Below, one piece after another: positions 10,888 through 21,810 of a DNA stretch of 64,000 nt (positions are counted from its first letter, which is position 1; the number at the start of each line of letters is the position of its first letter). The notes below the pieces were generated by a model. It was not told where the DNA came from. It made no database searches and worked only from the letters and a program-made list of their open reading frames with translations. The translations under genes were made by a program, and so were the position numbers. The DNA comes from Inia geoffrensis (Eukaryota; Chordata; Mammalia; Artiodactyla; Iniidae). The DNA is taken from NCBI GenBank assembly GCA_036417435.1, contig CM070913.1, positions 92,309,373 to 92,373,372 on the forward strand, in the 5' to 3' direction.

Positions 10888-12320
10888 CTTAAGGGGGTGG
10901 TGTGTTAGAACAGGTGCCGGGAGTCAGTGTGTGATCAGATATGAAGTGGGGCAGAGGGAAGGAAAGAAAATACAGACAGAATTAGTCTCCGAGGCCATGA
11001 GGAACAGAAAGCATGCTTGTACTCGTGGTGGGAGGGGAGCGGGGGGGAGGGGCAGATGGCATGCTCTGGCCGGGGCTCTGGAATGAGAACAGAATGGGTT
11101 AGACGGATGCGGCCAGAGCAGGGCGGGTGGGCAGAGCGCACGCAGAGCGGCCTGACGCCCTCAGGACCAGCCATGCAGCCCCAACAAGGGAAGAGTGGCA
11201 GCTGGGCCACGGGTGCAGGGAGGATGGTGGCAGGAGGCCTCACGCTGACCGAGGCGCTAGGATCTGTGACGCGGCTACACCCAGAGGCAGGGACGTCTGA
11301 GCCCGCTGGCTGCACCTTCAGAAACTCGGAAGGCAGCTGCCGTGGGCCGCCGGCAACTGGAGATGATTCACAAAACAGGGACCCCAACCCGGCCACGCCA
11401 CTGGACTCTGCACCATCTAAGCTCTCAGCACCCTCTGAAATCTGTCCTCGTGCACAGTAACCTACAGCCTCTCTCCCTGGCTCAGACCTCAGGCTGTGAA
11501 CGCGGGGACCTCGGCACCGGGCGCCCCAAAGTCACGGCCCTGGGGACGGCCTTGCCCTGTGTCCATGTCTGCAAAGGCTGCCTGTCTCTCCGCCAGACCC
11601 CGGACCTCGAGGCCCCCAGCGAGGAACCGCGTCCCTGCCAGTATGGTGGCTGGCCCACCCAGAGGGGCCTAATGGACGTTGAGGGGCGGACACCCCACGG
11701 CCCCCGTCCCGGATGTGGGTCTCTCTCCGGATTTGCCCTCAGCCCCCCTCCTCTGATCCCGCTGAACCGGCCCGCCGGGCGCCCCTCCCGGGACACTCCA
11801 GCGACTCCACGAAGCCCACCGTCTGCCCTGCCACGGGCCTCCGGGGGTGCGCGTTAAAGACGCCTCCGCGGGGGAGCATCGGATTTGCTTCCCTGCCCCC
11901 TAGCCCACCGGCCTGTGCGCCCCTCGCGCACGGGGACCTGGCGGGGTCGACCCAGGGCCGCGTCTGCCGCGGGTCTGGAGCCCACGAGGGCCAGGCGAGG
12001 AGGGCGTGGCACACGCTTCGCTCATTTGCTCACGAGCGCCCCACGGAGGCCGTCTTCTCCAGGGAACACGGAGGTGGAGGGGGAGAGCGAGCAAGCAGTG
12101 ACCCAGCCACGGGCGCCAAGCGGGGGCGCACGTGAGCCAACGGGGCTGCCACGTGGGAAGGCGAGCCCGCGGGCCGGATCCCCAAGCTAAGTCTTGGAAT
12201 TCCTGGAGAGACCGGAAGTCCAGGTCGCTGGACCCGCCCTCTGGGCCGTCTCCCCGGGAGACGCGGTGATCTTTGGTTTCTCTGCTAACGCGGCGCCGGA
12301 AGTACCATCCCAGAAGCGTC

Positions 12321-12377
12321 ATGGGGAAGGGGGGAGGGGGAGGGGAGGGGGAGGGGGAGGGGAGGGGGGAGGGGGGA
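12321..12377 (+). repeat. GGGGA-type G-run tract
   Basis: Runs of G separated by single A (GGGGGAGGGGGAGGGGAGGG and similar). It has many GGG blocks with one-base loops, so it has strong G-quadruplex potential on the plus strand. Confidence 0.8.
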
Positions 12378-12407
12378 AGCAGACGCGCTTCGCCGGCCCG
12401 GCTCGTG

Positions 12408-12452
12408 GGGAAGCGTGGGGAAGCGTGGGGAAGCGTGGGGAAGCGTGGGGAG
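12408..12452 (+). repeat. 10-bp tandem array (GTGGGGAAGC)
   Basis: The unit GTGGGGAAGC repeats perfectly about four and a half times, sitting 30 bp after the GGGGA tract. Confidence 0.9.
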
Positions 12453-13547
12453 CGGGTCAGGCCGGACCGCGGGCAGCCTGGGACCTTCCTCCGCCAAGAA
12501 GGGTCACCGTGAATCCTGCTGGACGGCGGCCTGGGGCGGGGAGGAGGAGGGGGGCCTCTGCTGGGAGCTCGTCAGGCAGTCTGGTCAATGCAAGCGGGCA
12601 CTGAGCTGGCAGTCACATCTGGACGTTGCCTTCCGTCCACCATTCAAAATGCCTGGCTCTGTGTTCCCAGAGAAAGGCCGGGCTCGGGCGGGGTTTTCCT
12701 CTCCGAGGCCTTTTTCACGTGAAAACCCCACAGCGGCCCGACCAGCTCTCCGGCCCTTTGTATGTCTCCCGCGCTGGGCTGGGGGCAGCTGGAGGTCGGA
12801 GGTCACGTCCATCCTCATACCCCAGCCTGGCGGAGGGCCTGGCGCACAAGGGCGACCAGCTCGAGCCGAGTGAACAGATGCTCGGCTGGAACGGGCAGCG
12901 GCAGCAGCAGGACGGCTCCTGGTGCGTCCTGGGGCCTGGAGCGCGATCTCGGTCAAGGTGACCGCCCATCAAACCCTTGGCTGACGGCTACGCCAGAGGC
13001 GGAAGCAGAGGATGCCGGGGCCCCTGGTGGGAGGTGTCTGAGAAGGGGCTGGTGTGTGGACCCCGCTGTCCTCCAGGAGGGAGGGCCCTCCTCTGACAGC
13101 CCCTCTCCCTGGCCCTCCCGCGGTCCAGCAGCGTCCACCTCGGTTGAGAATCTTTGCGCGACTCGCTCCCAGTCTCCAGTCTGCCTCGGAGGCGGACTCG
13201 TGCCCTCCCAGGCCCTGCTCCACTGCGGATGGCCACGGAAGTCAGGGCTTTGGCTGGGCGGGAATCTTCTTTGTTCTATTCTTTCCGATTCAGTTCTTGG
13301 TACAGAGCTGGGTGCCCCTGGGGGTGCCCAGTGGATTCTCCCAGGCTCCTTCACCCAGAATTTGGGGAAAGAGGAGGGCCAGGAGACCCCGAGCGCAGAC
13401 TCAACAGTGAGCGAAGCCCGTGCGAACCTGCGGACTCTACTTGCAGGGCCAGGTGCCGCCTCTGGAGCCGGCGTGTGGCCCGGCAGAGGGACAGGGATGG
13501 GGCGGCTGTGGGGATGGCGGGGAGGGGCCCGGCGCCCCGGCACTGAC

Positions 13548-13706
13548 CTTGAGGGCACTGCGGGCCGCGCCGCCGGGCCGCCTCCGGGCCGCGTCCTCCA
13601 GCTGCATCTCTGAGCACAGTTCTTCCTCGTCTTCCTCCATGATGTCCGAGAGGTCGGACCCCCGGCTGCTCTCCGTGTGGTACTCGTCTCCATGGCAACA
13701 GTGCGG
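13548..13706 (-). CDS. RIMBP2: RIMBP2 exon: acidic segment (HCCHGDEYHTES)
   Basis: This 159-nt exon (53 codons, phase 0 both sides) encodes PHCCHGDEYHTESSRGSDLS, then DIMEEDEEELCSEMQLEDAA and RRRPGGAARSALK. It has an unusual HCCH cluster and a strongly acidic stretch. The acceptor is CTTCTCCTGCCCAG and the donor AAG|GTCAGT. The first 40 residues match RIMBP2 closely, while the tail (AARRRPGGAARSALK) is more divergent. Because this exon ends in phase 0 and the SH3-II exon at 2989 needs one leftover base, the two cannot be joined directly without a frameshift; an exon of length 3n+1 must sit between them. Confidence 0.96.
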
Positions 13707-14275
13707 CTGGGCAGGAGAAGAGGATGCAGATGGAGAGGCAGCTCCAGCACGCGGGAGTACCCGGGGCCCCTCCTGGCTGGCCCTCCCCTGCTCTGCCCAC
13801 TTCTGAGCTCAGAGTCGTGTCTGGGTGTCTGGGTGAGAGGCGCCCACCCTAGAGGTGAGGGAACCACAGTCCCCAAGCCTGCGGCGAGCTGGGATGGCAG
13901 ACAGAGGACCAGCCCAGGCCTCCCAACTCTAAATCTGGATGGGGGCAGGCAGAGATCCCTTGGGCTCTTGGCAGGACAGAATGCCAGCGGGCTTACAAGA
14001 CACAAAGGAAAACATCGCTTTTCTGGGTACCGTCAGCCTCTCCAACTTAGTGGCTGGACAAAGGCTCAAGCGACAGGTCGTAAACTCAGGTGGCAGCAGG
14101 ACTCGAGGCCCCGTGAACGTGTACATTGCATCTAGGGTCAGGGAGCAGAGTGCTGGGTGGCAGGCAAGTGGGTGCAAATGCACCATTAAGGGTGCCTAAG
14201 AGTTTTAAGAAAACCGTGCAGTCTGAAATTCACACATGTGCACACACTGGGTTGTCAAAGAACAGCCCGGTCCGG

Positions 14276-14320
14276 GTGGGGTGGGGTGGGGTGGGGTGGG
14301 ACGGGACCCCCCCCCCCGTG
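14276..14320 (+). repeat. GGGGT repeat followed by a C run
   Basis: Five GGGGT-like units are followed by GGGACGGGACC and a run of about ten C. It could fold as a G-quadruplex or a G/C hairpin. Confidence 0.75.
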
Positions 14321-15282
14321 TGGTGTGCCCACTCTGTGCCCAGTTTGGTCACTGACACTGGGGAAGGCCCACTGCTGGGGGTGCTTGGGGAGGAGTCTGG
14401 GGACGGCGGGAAAGGGTCAACAGAAAAGCAAGGGAAAGTAGCTTGCTAACGTGTAAACTGAACCACCAGCAGCCCTGATGGGGTCTGGGGATTTGGGGGC
14501 TGGTCCAATTCAGCGGTCCCGTTCCCACCCTCAAAGCAAGCGCCCATTATTCAGCATCTCGAGTATTTGCAGCAACTCAAACTGCACACCCTACGAGCTC
14601 AGATTTATGAGCCCCAAACATGCATAAAGCTATTTTGTGTCTGCTGGATGGTGTCCATTAAGAGCAATCTCTTTATTCTCCTGGTGGGCGACCAGACAAG
14701 TGCCTTTAACAGCATCTCGAGACATGTTTATTAAAAATACCCCAGTTTCAATCGCTCCTCTAGATAAAGATGTGTCAGCACCTGAGTGGCACTAAGTTCC
14801 CGGCCCGCTGATGGGAAGGCAGCGTGAGTGCCCAGGCTGGGGGTCCCGACCCAGCCGAGCCCTCAGAGAAGTGGCCCAGATGCTCTCAGCCTGAGAAGTC
14901 TGTGTGTCAGCGTTTGAGCTGCTCCAGCCCTAATTCTTTCAATCAGGCACTGCAGAGAAGACGTAAAAGTGAACTGATTTTAAATGAATAAACAAGATCA
15001 GGTTGGTTTGAAAGAGGTCTCCCCAAGGCAGTTGGGAAGGAACTCTCCTCGAGAACACAATCTCACTGGATTCAAACCCAGTGATGAGTTAGTAATAAAC
15101 CCATGGGATGGAAGGAGGTGTCTGCTGTTTGCCAAATACATCATGGATAAGCCATTCACAGGACTCCTATTCCTCTCTTCTGCCCAGTGAGATGTCATGG
15201 GAAGTCTTAATGGAGCTTCTGGAAAAGATTTTTCTACCAGTTAAAAGAGATATGCCTAAGAAGAAAGCCCCCCTCCTTTTTC

Positions 15283-15344
15283 CCTTCCCTCCCTCCCTCC
15301 CTCCCTTCCTCCCTCCCTTCCTTCCTTCCTTCCTTCCTTCCTTC
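15283..15344 (+). repeat. CCCT/CCTT pyrimidine repeat
   Basis: A 60-bp pure pyrimidine stretch on the plus strand, first CCCT units, then CCTT units. Confidence 0.85.
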
Positions 15345-16331
15345 TTGGGGTGCTGTCATATGAAAGTGTGACGATTGGAGCAATGGCAGCCACTTTGTAA
15401 CCATGAGAGAAAGGCTAAAAGAATGGAAGATTCAGAACCTAGAGCCAGGACACAACTGAGCAGCTGAATCAACCTTGCAACCTCCCACCTGAGACTTCCT
15501 GCGATGTGGGAGAATGAAATGTCTTTGTTATCTTAGTCATTATTACTTGGGCATTCTATTTCTTGTGTTTAAATGAATGCAAATAGAATTACTTTGATCT
15601 TTTAGATAAAGAACCTGATGGTTGGAGAAGCTGAGTAACTTGCCTACTACTAGCAGTGACAGAGCCAGGAAATGAGTCCAAGTCTGTGAGATTCCAAGGC
15701 CCTCTTCTTGGCTAGGTTGTGACACTGCCTTGCTGTAGAGCTGTGTGTGGAGGGGGCTGGAGGATCTGACATCTGAGGGGTCTTCAAGCTCCGACATCTC
15801 AAGATCTCAGGAATCTCCAGGCCCCACTCTTCCTGTTGCCCAGACTTAGGTCTTGACACCATTAGAGGACATTCCCATTAGAATATGCATAATCAGAAAT
15901 TGGGAGACCAAACCCACATTGGATGGATTTGTCACTTGTGAGCCCGGTCTGGGACAAGAGGCCCTGACATTTTTGTCCCTCCAAGGGTGGGATGCTGACC
16001 GTTTAATTTCTGAATCTCCCATGATGCTTAGCACTTAGCAGACGCTCGTCACACATCTGCCTGATGAACGAAGGTAAAGAAACAAACGGTAGGTTTTGCC
16101 TAAACTGAGACCCGGCGGTTACCTGGAGACTCACCTGAAACACAAAATCAGCCCACGAACGGATACTCACACAGGGCAGTCAGGGAGGGCAAAACCCTCA
16201 CAGTCCGACTTTTGACATTGTCCCCCAGTGAGGTCACAAATGCGCAGGCACTGTGCAATCTAAACTTTCCAAATGGACTGTGATTGTTGTCACCCGGGAC
16301 TTGGGGCCGTGCACCCAGGAGCTGCACTCAC

Positions 16332-16475
16332 CGGCTTGCCTAGCTCAGAGCCTTTCAGAAACTCGTCCACCGACGCGCCCCTCCTCTTGACGTCGGGGGA
16401 CTCGTAGCTATCTTCCTCGTCCGAGTTTGTGTACTGCCCACTGCTCCTGTCCAGGAAGATGCTCCTTTTCTCTAG
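16332..16475 (-). CDS. RIMBP2: RIMBP2 linker exon (Ser/Asp-rich)
   Basis: This 144-nt exon (48 codons, phase 0 both sides) encodes LEKRSIFLDRSSGQYTNSDE, then EDSYESPDVKRRGASVDEFL and KGSELGKP. It is an acidic Ser-rich linker after FN3-III, with KRRGAS resembling a basophilic kinase site (inference). The acceptor is CTTCTCTTCCAAG and the donor CCG|GTGAGT. It corresponds to LEKRSVFLERSSAGQY and KRRGASVDDFLKGSELGKQ in RIMBP2. The last residue is Pro here, where I expect Gln. Confidence 0.96.
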
Positions 16476-18383
16476 CTTGGAAGAGAAGAGGGGAGGTGTC
16501 AGGGCAGAGGCCGCCTGGCCCTGGGGGTGGGTGCACGGGCAGGCGGCTTCCAGGCCCCATGTCTTCTGGGTTCCATCCTTTCCTCTGCCTCCTCGGAGCC
16601 ACTGTGTGAAGGGACTTGGGGTGAGTGACCCGCACAGGCTGGCGGGCGTTTTCTGATGCTGCCCTGGGTGCCCGCCGCCCCTCCCATGCCCACCAGAACT
16701 AGTTCCTGCCTTTGCAGGTGGTAACGCGTGGGTGCTGAAGAAAGGCTCCTCTCCCTCCGTTTGCCACCCTGGCCCGGCTGTTAATGTGACCAGTTAACCT
16801 TTTCTTGAGTATGGAAGCTCAGGGGTTTGCTTTCTTCCCACACCTTCTGAAAGGGGAAGGCAGGCCGGGGGGGAGGTGGGGAGGTGGCGGCTGTCCCAGG
16901 CGTTCCTGGGCCCAGCTTCTGGCTCCAGCCCGCTGTCGGGGGTCCTGTCTGGGAGCTCAGGGTGGTGGGATGCGTGGCTGCTACCCGAGAGGGCGGGGGG
17001 AGTGCAGAGCTCCCCCGCCAGCCCCTTCCTACACCGAAGCACCCGGGATTCTGCTTTGTGGGAAATCAGGGCGGAGCGCCAGGGTGCCCGTAAGCCCGTA
17101 ATAAATGTGCACATTCTGAGGCATTGCCTTTAGTCAAGGGTACAAGCTGCTGTGTAACTATTAACACATCGGGAGATTCCACAAAAAGCCTGGATTTCCA
17201 GTTTTTCAACAGGCACTGAAGTACTGTCAAGGTACCTCCTACCCCTCCCGGTTGCCTGGCTGTGGCCCGCCTACCTCAGCTCTGACCTCTAGGGGTCTGG
17301 CCTCTCCTCAAGTTCCTGACCCAGCCTCCAGCCCGGAGGGGGCCTGGCCCGGGCCCTGGGATGCCCAGGAAGTGAGGGTCTCCCGGCACCGGCATGGATG
17401 TCTCCACCTGCATCTCAGAGGAGGCACTGCCGGGGGTTGCCGTCCTGGAGAGACCCCCGTGGGCTGGCTGGGCAGAGCTGAGAAGACCACTGACCGCCAC
17501 TGTCCCCTCTGCCAGGGTCCTAACCTCGGGCTTGCAGCAGACAAGCTGGGCGCCCTGGTAGACAAACGCGCCCAAGGGAGAGAGATGCGGGTTTGGCCCA
17601 GGCAGGGAGGGGCCCGCGGCCTAGCTCAGGTCCACACCCTCCTCTCCGGCATCACTTCACTGGTGCTTCTTAACAATTTCTCGGCTCATTGCACATTTTT
17701 TCTGGGACGTGGCCACACTGTCATGCGAGTACTCATCCCCACGGTCCATGCAATTTCTAGCGATAGGCATGCAAATATATTTATGTGCATGCATTTCTAT
17801 GTGTAGGTATCTATGTATACATACGTGTACATAAATGTGTGTGCACGTACGTATGTACACACACGTACGTACATATGTCTATCCATGTGTATACACACAC
17901 ACACAGTCACATACCCACACGCGCAAACACACACACACACAGCTAGAAGTCTGAAGTGAGCCAGCCAGGGGGTGACCCTCGTTTAGGAAGATGTGCCCCA
18001 AGCCCACTCCCAGGAGGCACCTCTCAGATCCCTGGACACAGACCAGCGCCTGGTTAGCGGGTGGTTAGCTCGTCTGCTAAGCCGGGCTGGTGGATAACCC
18101 TTTCCTCTGGTTATATCTGGGTCCGTATCTACGCAATGGAAACACAGGTTGATTCGGACAGGCTCACGCCTGGAATGCCCTGGAATGCAGCCCTAGGGGA
18201 AAACTGGAGGATGAACAGGGCAGCCTTCTCCCCAAGTAAAGGCCGCCACTCTGGGTGCTGAGTGTTCGGGGCGCGTCTCCCCACGGACTCGGGGTGCCGG
18301 TGGAAGGTCCCATCCCCGCTGGGCTGCAGGGACGGACCGCACGGCGCGGGCAGCGGTACCAGCGAGGAAACGCCCAGCCTTAC
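16476..18383 (-). other. RIMBP2: 1.9-kb intron with a Z-DNA-like tract
   Basis: Unique GC-rich sequence, plus an alternating purine-pyrimidine stretch rich in CA/TG and ACGT words (about 17785-17941). No SINE or exon is seen. Confidence 0.65.
17785..17941. repeat. Alternating purine-pyrimidine tract
   Basis: Long runs of TG/CA with GCACGTACGTATGTACAC and CACACGTACGTACATATG, then CA repeats. Strict alternation over long stretches and the ACGT palindromes favour Z-DNA or cruciforms. Confidence 0.7.
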
Positions 18384-18845
18384 CCTGCTGCTCTCGGCCA
18401 CCCTCTGCGCGGCTTCCCGGGCCATGGCCTTGGCGACGGAGGTGGAGACCGGGGCGCCCTGAGGCTGCGGAAGGATGCGGCTGGGCGAGGGCGACCGCCG
18501 CCCCGGGCCCGAGCCCTGCTGGCCGGGCGGCTCCAGCAGGTGCCCGTGGGCCGGAGCAGGCGCCCGGCCGAGCTCCCAGGCCTCATGCGCCGCGGCGTGC
18601 GGACCCAGGTGTTCATCTTTGGTATCGGGGGCTCCGGCACTTGCTAATGGCTTCGGTGTGGGCGCAGTTCTCTGGTGGGGGGCAGGAGGCACCAGGAGGT
18701 CGGGGGGGATGGCAGCGGCGGCAGAGTCTACGGACTCGCCCTGGGCGGAGAGGGTCCGCACGGTCACGCCCTTGGCTTCGAGGCTCCGCAGCCGCACCAG
18801 CTCCACGGCCGTGCTGTCCGCCGTGGGACAGATGATCTCAGCTAC
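18384..18845 (-). CDS. RIMBP2: RIMBP2 exon: end of FN3-III and proline-rich linker
   Basis: This 462-nt exon is phase 0 on both sides (154 codons). It begins VAEIICPTADSTAVELVRL and RSLEAKGVTVRTLSAQGES, the second half of FN3-III. A low-complexity linker follows (LLVPPAPHQRTAPTPKPLAS), then PGRRSPSPSRILPQPQGAPV and STSVAKAMAREAAQRVAESSR. The latter carries RSPSPSR and proline motifs and a short Ala-rich helix. The acceptor is CTCTCTGCGCGCAG and the donor AGG|GTAAGG. A QQGSG insertion near the middle is not in the human sequence as I recall it; an alignment would be needed to confirm that. Confidence 0.96.
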
Positions 18846-19797
18846 CTGCGCGCAGAGAGAGCGGGGTCAAGGGTCGCCCGGGCGCCTCTCCAGCAGCCAG
18901 GGCTCTGGGCCCCGCCTACATCCAGCTCAAGCCACACCCCCCGGCCCGGAAACCACACCAGGCTGCAGCCCCGCCTCCAGCCCGCGGGCACCGCGGAGCA
19001 CACCCTCTACTTCCGCGTCCACAGCCAATCCAGGAGCAGACGCGGGGGCCGTAGAGCAATCAGGACGCCGGGCGTGTTACTGCCGAAGCGTGGCCCCAGG
19101 GAGGTGCCAGGCAGAGGCCAAAACGGGCTTCCGGCCGTGGTGGACACGTGACTGCGGCCCCTCCGGGCCCTGCCTGCTGGGCTTCTGCGAGGAGCTGGGA
19201 GGAGAGAGGGCCGCGCAGCGGCCGCTCTCACGGGGCGAGCTGGGACACTGCCCCGCGTCTGACGCAGCAGCCCTGGCCCTGGGGCTGCGGGGAACACGGT
19301 GGGGAGTGGAGAGCAGACAGAAGCCTGCTCCAGCCCCGCCCCCCAAGGGCAGCCGTGTCTGTTTCCCGTGCCCGGACCGGCTGGGGCTTGAGATTCCGGG
19401 CTCCCCTACAGCGGGCACTGACACTTCCCTGCAGCGTTTCCGGGGCATTTGGACTACCGTTTCGCCAGGAAACGGTTTGGTGGAGTCTACTGAGTGGACC
19501 TAGATATCGTGGGGCTCGAAAGATGTGAATTTTTGGTACCCAGGGGAGAACAAGAAAGGTCCGGGGCAGGACAGGTAGTCACTGCGGGAGGAGAGCAGAG
19601 AGCACTCTGGGAAGGAGGACGGGGCAAAAAAGGATGGAATTCTCCGTGTCCTGCAGCCGAGCCCGGGATGGTGGCGCAGAGGGTGCTTAAGTAGCTGCTG
19701 GTGGGTCTTTGGGGCTGAGGAGAGAGGGAGAGTCGCCCGTCACTGAGCGGAGAGTGCTGGGGCGTCTGGGGCGAGCACTGCCCCCGCAAGGACTCAC
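18846..19797 (-). other. RIMBP2: 952-bp GC-rich intron
   Basis: A GC- and CpG-rich short intron with no recognised mobile element. CpG density is highest at about 19010-19300. No exon is seen. Confidence 0.65.
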
Positions 19798-19949
19798 CCT
19801 CTGCCCTTTGGCATACACGCCGTAGCCGGTGACGTTGGCTCCGTTGGACAGCCCCGTGGCCGTCAGGGCGGGCGGCTTCCAGGAGACCTGGACAGTGGCT
19901 GGGGTGGCCGCGGCCTGGACGGCAATGTCCTGGGGAGGGGCGGGAGGAC
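19798..19949 (-). CDS. RIMBP2: RIMBP2 exon: first half of FN3-III
   Basis: This 152-nt exon completes a Gly codon and ends in phase 0. It encodes PPAPPQDIAVQAAATPATVQ, then VSWKPPALTATGLSNGANV and TGYGVYAKGQR. This is the A to C' strand half of FN3-III, with the core Trp (VSWKPP) and Tyr (TGYGVY). The acceptor is GCTCTGTCCCCCAG and the donor AGG|GTGAGT. The NGANVTGYGVYAKGQRV block is highly characteristic of RIM-binding proteins. Confidence 0.97.
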
Positions 19950-20178
19950 CTGGGGGACAGAGCAGAGGAGCTTTCAGGACGAGGCCCTCTGGCAGAAGAG
20001 CTGCTACCACGCCCGGCTGGGGGCGCCCGGAAACGAGATCTTCTGTCAAAGCCTCCAGGGGTCGCGGGCAGAATATCAAGTGTGAAAGCAGGGCAGGAGG
20101 GTGAGGAAGTGGCAGCTACCGGACACATGCGGTGCCCTCCTGGAACCCCGCTCACGGGTGCTCCGTTCCCCAGGGGAG

Positions 20179-20222
20179 CCCGTGACCCGGGCCAGGCCAG
20201 CCCGTGACCCGGGCCAGGCCAG
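20179..20222 (+). repeat. 21-bp tandem duplication
   Basis: GCCCGTGACCCGGGCCAGGCCA is present twice in a row (about 21 bp each), essentially identical. It is a recent local duplication in the intron. Confidence 0.8.
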
Positions 20223-21451
20223 CCAGCCACGAGGACCCAGCACTTGGCAGAGGAAAGAAATCCCTGCCGCCTCTCCATCCTCTTCTGCGCCCCTCCGCCC
20301 TCTGCCTTCCCTCTGTCCCTCCGTCTCTCTCTTCATCAGACTTGGGAGCAGTGAGCTGGACCGCACATCCCCCATCTCACCGCCTTGCGGGACAGAACAG
20401 AACCGGAAGCTGGAGAGACACGGTTCTGACGAAGCCACACCCGGCCCTGGACACCGGCTCTGCACACACACTGCCCGGCTGACCAGCTGGGCCGCTTCCT
20501 TTGCCCCCGAACCCGTTTGAATTGCACTCACCATGGAAGTCTTGAGCAGCTTACTTCAACCAACAAGGAGGCCAGGGTCACGTCGCTGGTCCTTCCAGGT
20601 GGCTCTTGGCGACAGCAGGACCACCTGTCTGCCCTGTAACCCACAGGCAGCCCCTTTTCCCCCGGGTCTGTCTGGTGCAAAACCCCCATAACTAGCGTTC
20701 TGTTTGGAAAGGAACGTGTAACTTTCCGGAGGAAGGTATGAGCTTCATCTTCCAAGACGCTGCTCCGGCCCGTGGATTTCTCGGGGGGAGGCGGGGGCAC
20801 TGGCTGTTTGCTGAGGATTCTCTATGTGCAGCTCATTCTGCTACTCACTTTGGACTCTTTACATCACTTGATCTGCACAACAGTCCTGTGAATTCAGCGC
20901 ATCCTTGTTTTGCGAATGAGGAAAGTAAGGTTCGAGGGAAGCTGCTCGGCTACTGTGTGTTGGAAGCGCCGGCCTGCAGCTCAGTGCAGCTCATGAGTAG
21001 GGCTGATGCGAGCCACCCTCAACACACTGCAATATGGGGCTTCTGAACTTCCCTACAACCGGCTTCAGAAGTTAAATTCTACCTGGACGGTCCATTCAAA
21101 CATGACAGATGCGTCATTATTCTTAAGGGTGAAGGTGAAGAACTGAAACTGGCTTGGGAGTTTGCTGGGTGCCCACTTCTACCACAAGAGCGATGACAGC
21201 GGAGGGCCGGGGTTTTGTGGGTGGGGAAGACTTGTGTAGCTGTGATCTGCCAGCTCCAGCCCATCCCTCCAGTGGCCGAGAGGTGAGGGGGTCGCACTGA
21301 CGTCCATCACGTGGGGACACCTGGTCCAGCCACGTGTCTGACGTCGAGCTCACACTGAACGAGGTTCAGGGGCTGCCCTCCCCATGCCTCTCGCTCGTGA
21401 CATTTCCACAGTCCAAACCCGCCTCTGCCTGGACAGGCAAAGGCACTAGTC

Positions 21452-21810
21452 TGCTATGGACTGCATGTTTGCGTTCCCCTCCAAATTCATATCTTGCAAT
21501 CCTAACCCCCCAAGGTGATGGCGCTTGGAGGAGGGGCCTGTGGGAGGTGATCAGGTCATGAGGGGGGAGCCCCCATGAGCGGGATTCGTGCCCTTATCAA
21601 CAGGCCCCAGAGAGCTCCCTCACCCCATCCTCCAGGTGAGGACACAGTGTCTTAACCGTCTAGGAGCCAGGAAGTGGGCCTCGCCAGACACCGAGTCCGC
21701 CCACGCCTTGTCTCAGACTTCCAGCCTCCAGGACTGTGAGAAATAAATGCCTGTTGTTCATAAGCCACTCAGTTTATGGCATTTTGTTACATCAGCCCGA
21801 GCTAAGACAG
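21452..21810 (+). mobile_element. MaLR-type LTR (MLT1-like)
   Basis: Begins TGCTATGGACTGCATGTTTG, contains GGTGATCAGGTCATGAGGGG and AGAGAGCTCCCTC, and ends near CTGTGAGAAATAAATGCCTG, TATGGCATTTTGTTACATCA and GAGCTAAGACAG. It is a full-length MLT1-type LTR. An AATAAA polyadenylation signal is present. Confidence 0.9.

Larger units (their letters stand above)
11690..12560. promoter_or_regulatory. Intragenic CpG-dense block
   Basis: In 11761-12000 I count about 28 CpG dinucleotides in 240 bp, with high GC content. It lies in the intron between the exon at 13548 and the long exon at 10887. No TATA box or clear initiator is visible. It could be an orphan CpG island, an internal promoter, or simply a GC-rich intron of a terminal chromosome region. 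Confidence 0.4.
10888..13547 (-). other. RIMBP2: 2.7-kb intron with CpG-dense block and G-rich arrays
   Basis: Very GC-rich. It contains a CpG-dense block (about 11690-12560), runs of GGGGA (12321-12377) and a 10-bp G-rich tandem array (12408-12452). No SINE or L1 is seen and no exon is supported. The 36-residue exon expected from the short RIMBP2 isoform was looked for and not found. Confidence 0.6.
13707..16331 (-). other. RIMBP2: 2.6-kb intron
   Basis: It contains a GGGGT/C-run tract (14276-14320), a pyrimidine CCCT/CCTT repeat (15283-15344) and a MIR on the minus strand (about 15570-15700). The AT-richer block 14545-14800 is unique-looking and may be constrained. No exon is seen. Confidence 0.65.

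Noticed and set aside
10153..10908. 251-codon open frame on the plus strand
   Set aside because: It mirrors the long RIMBP2 exon. The composition is Gly/Ala/Pro-rich without domains, as expected for an antisense shadow.
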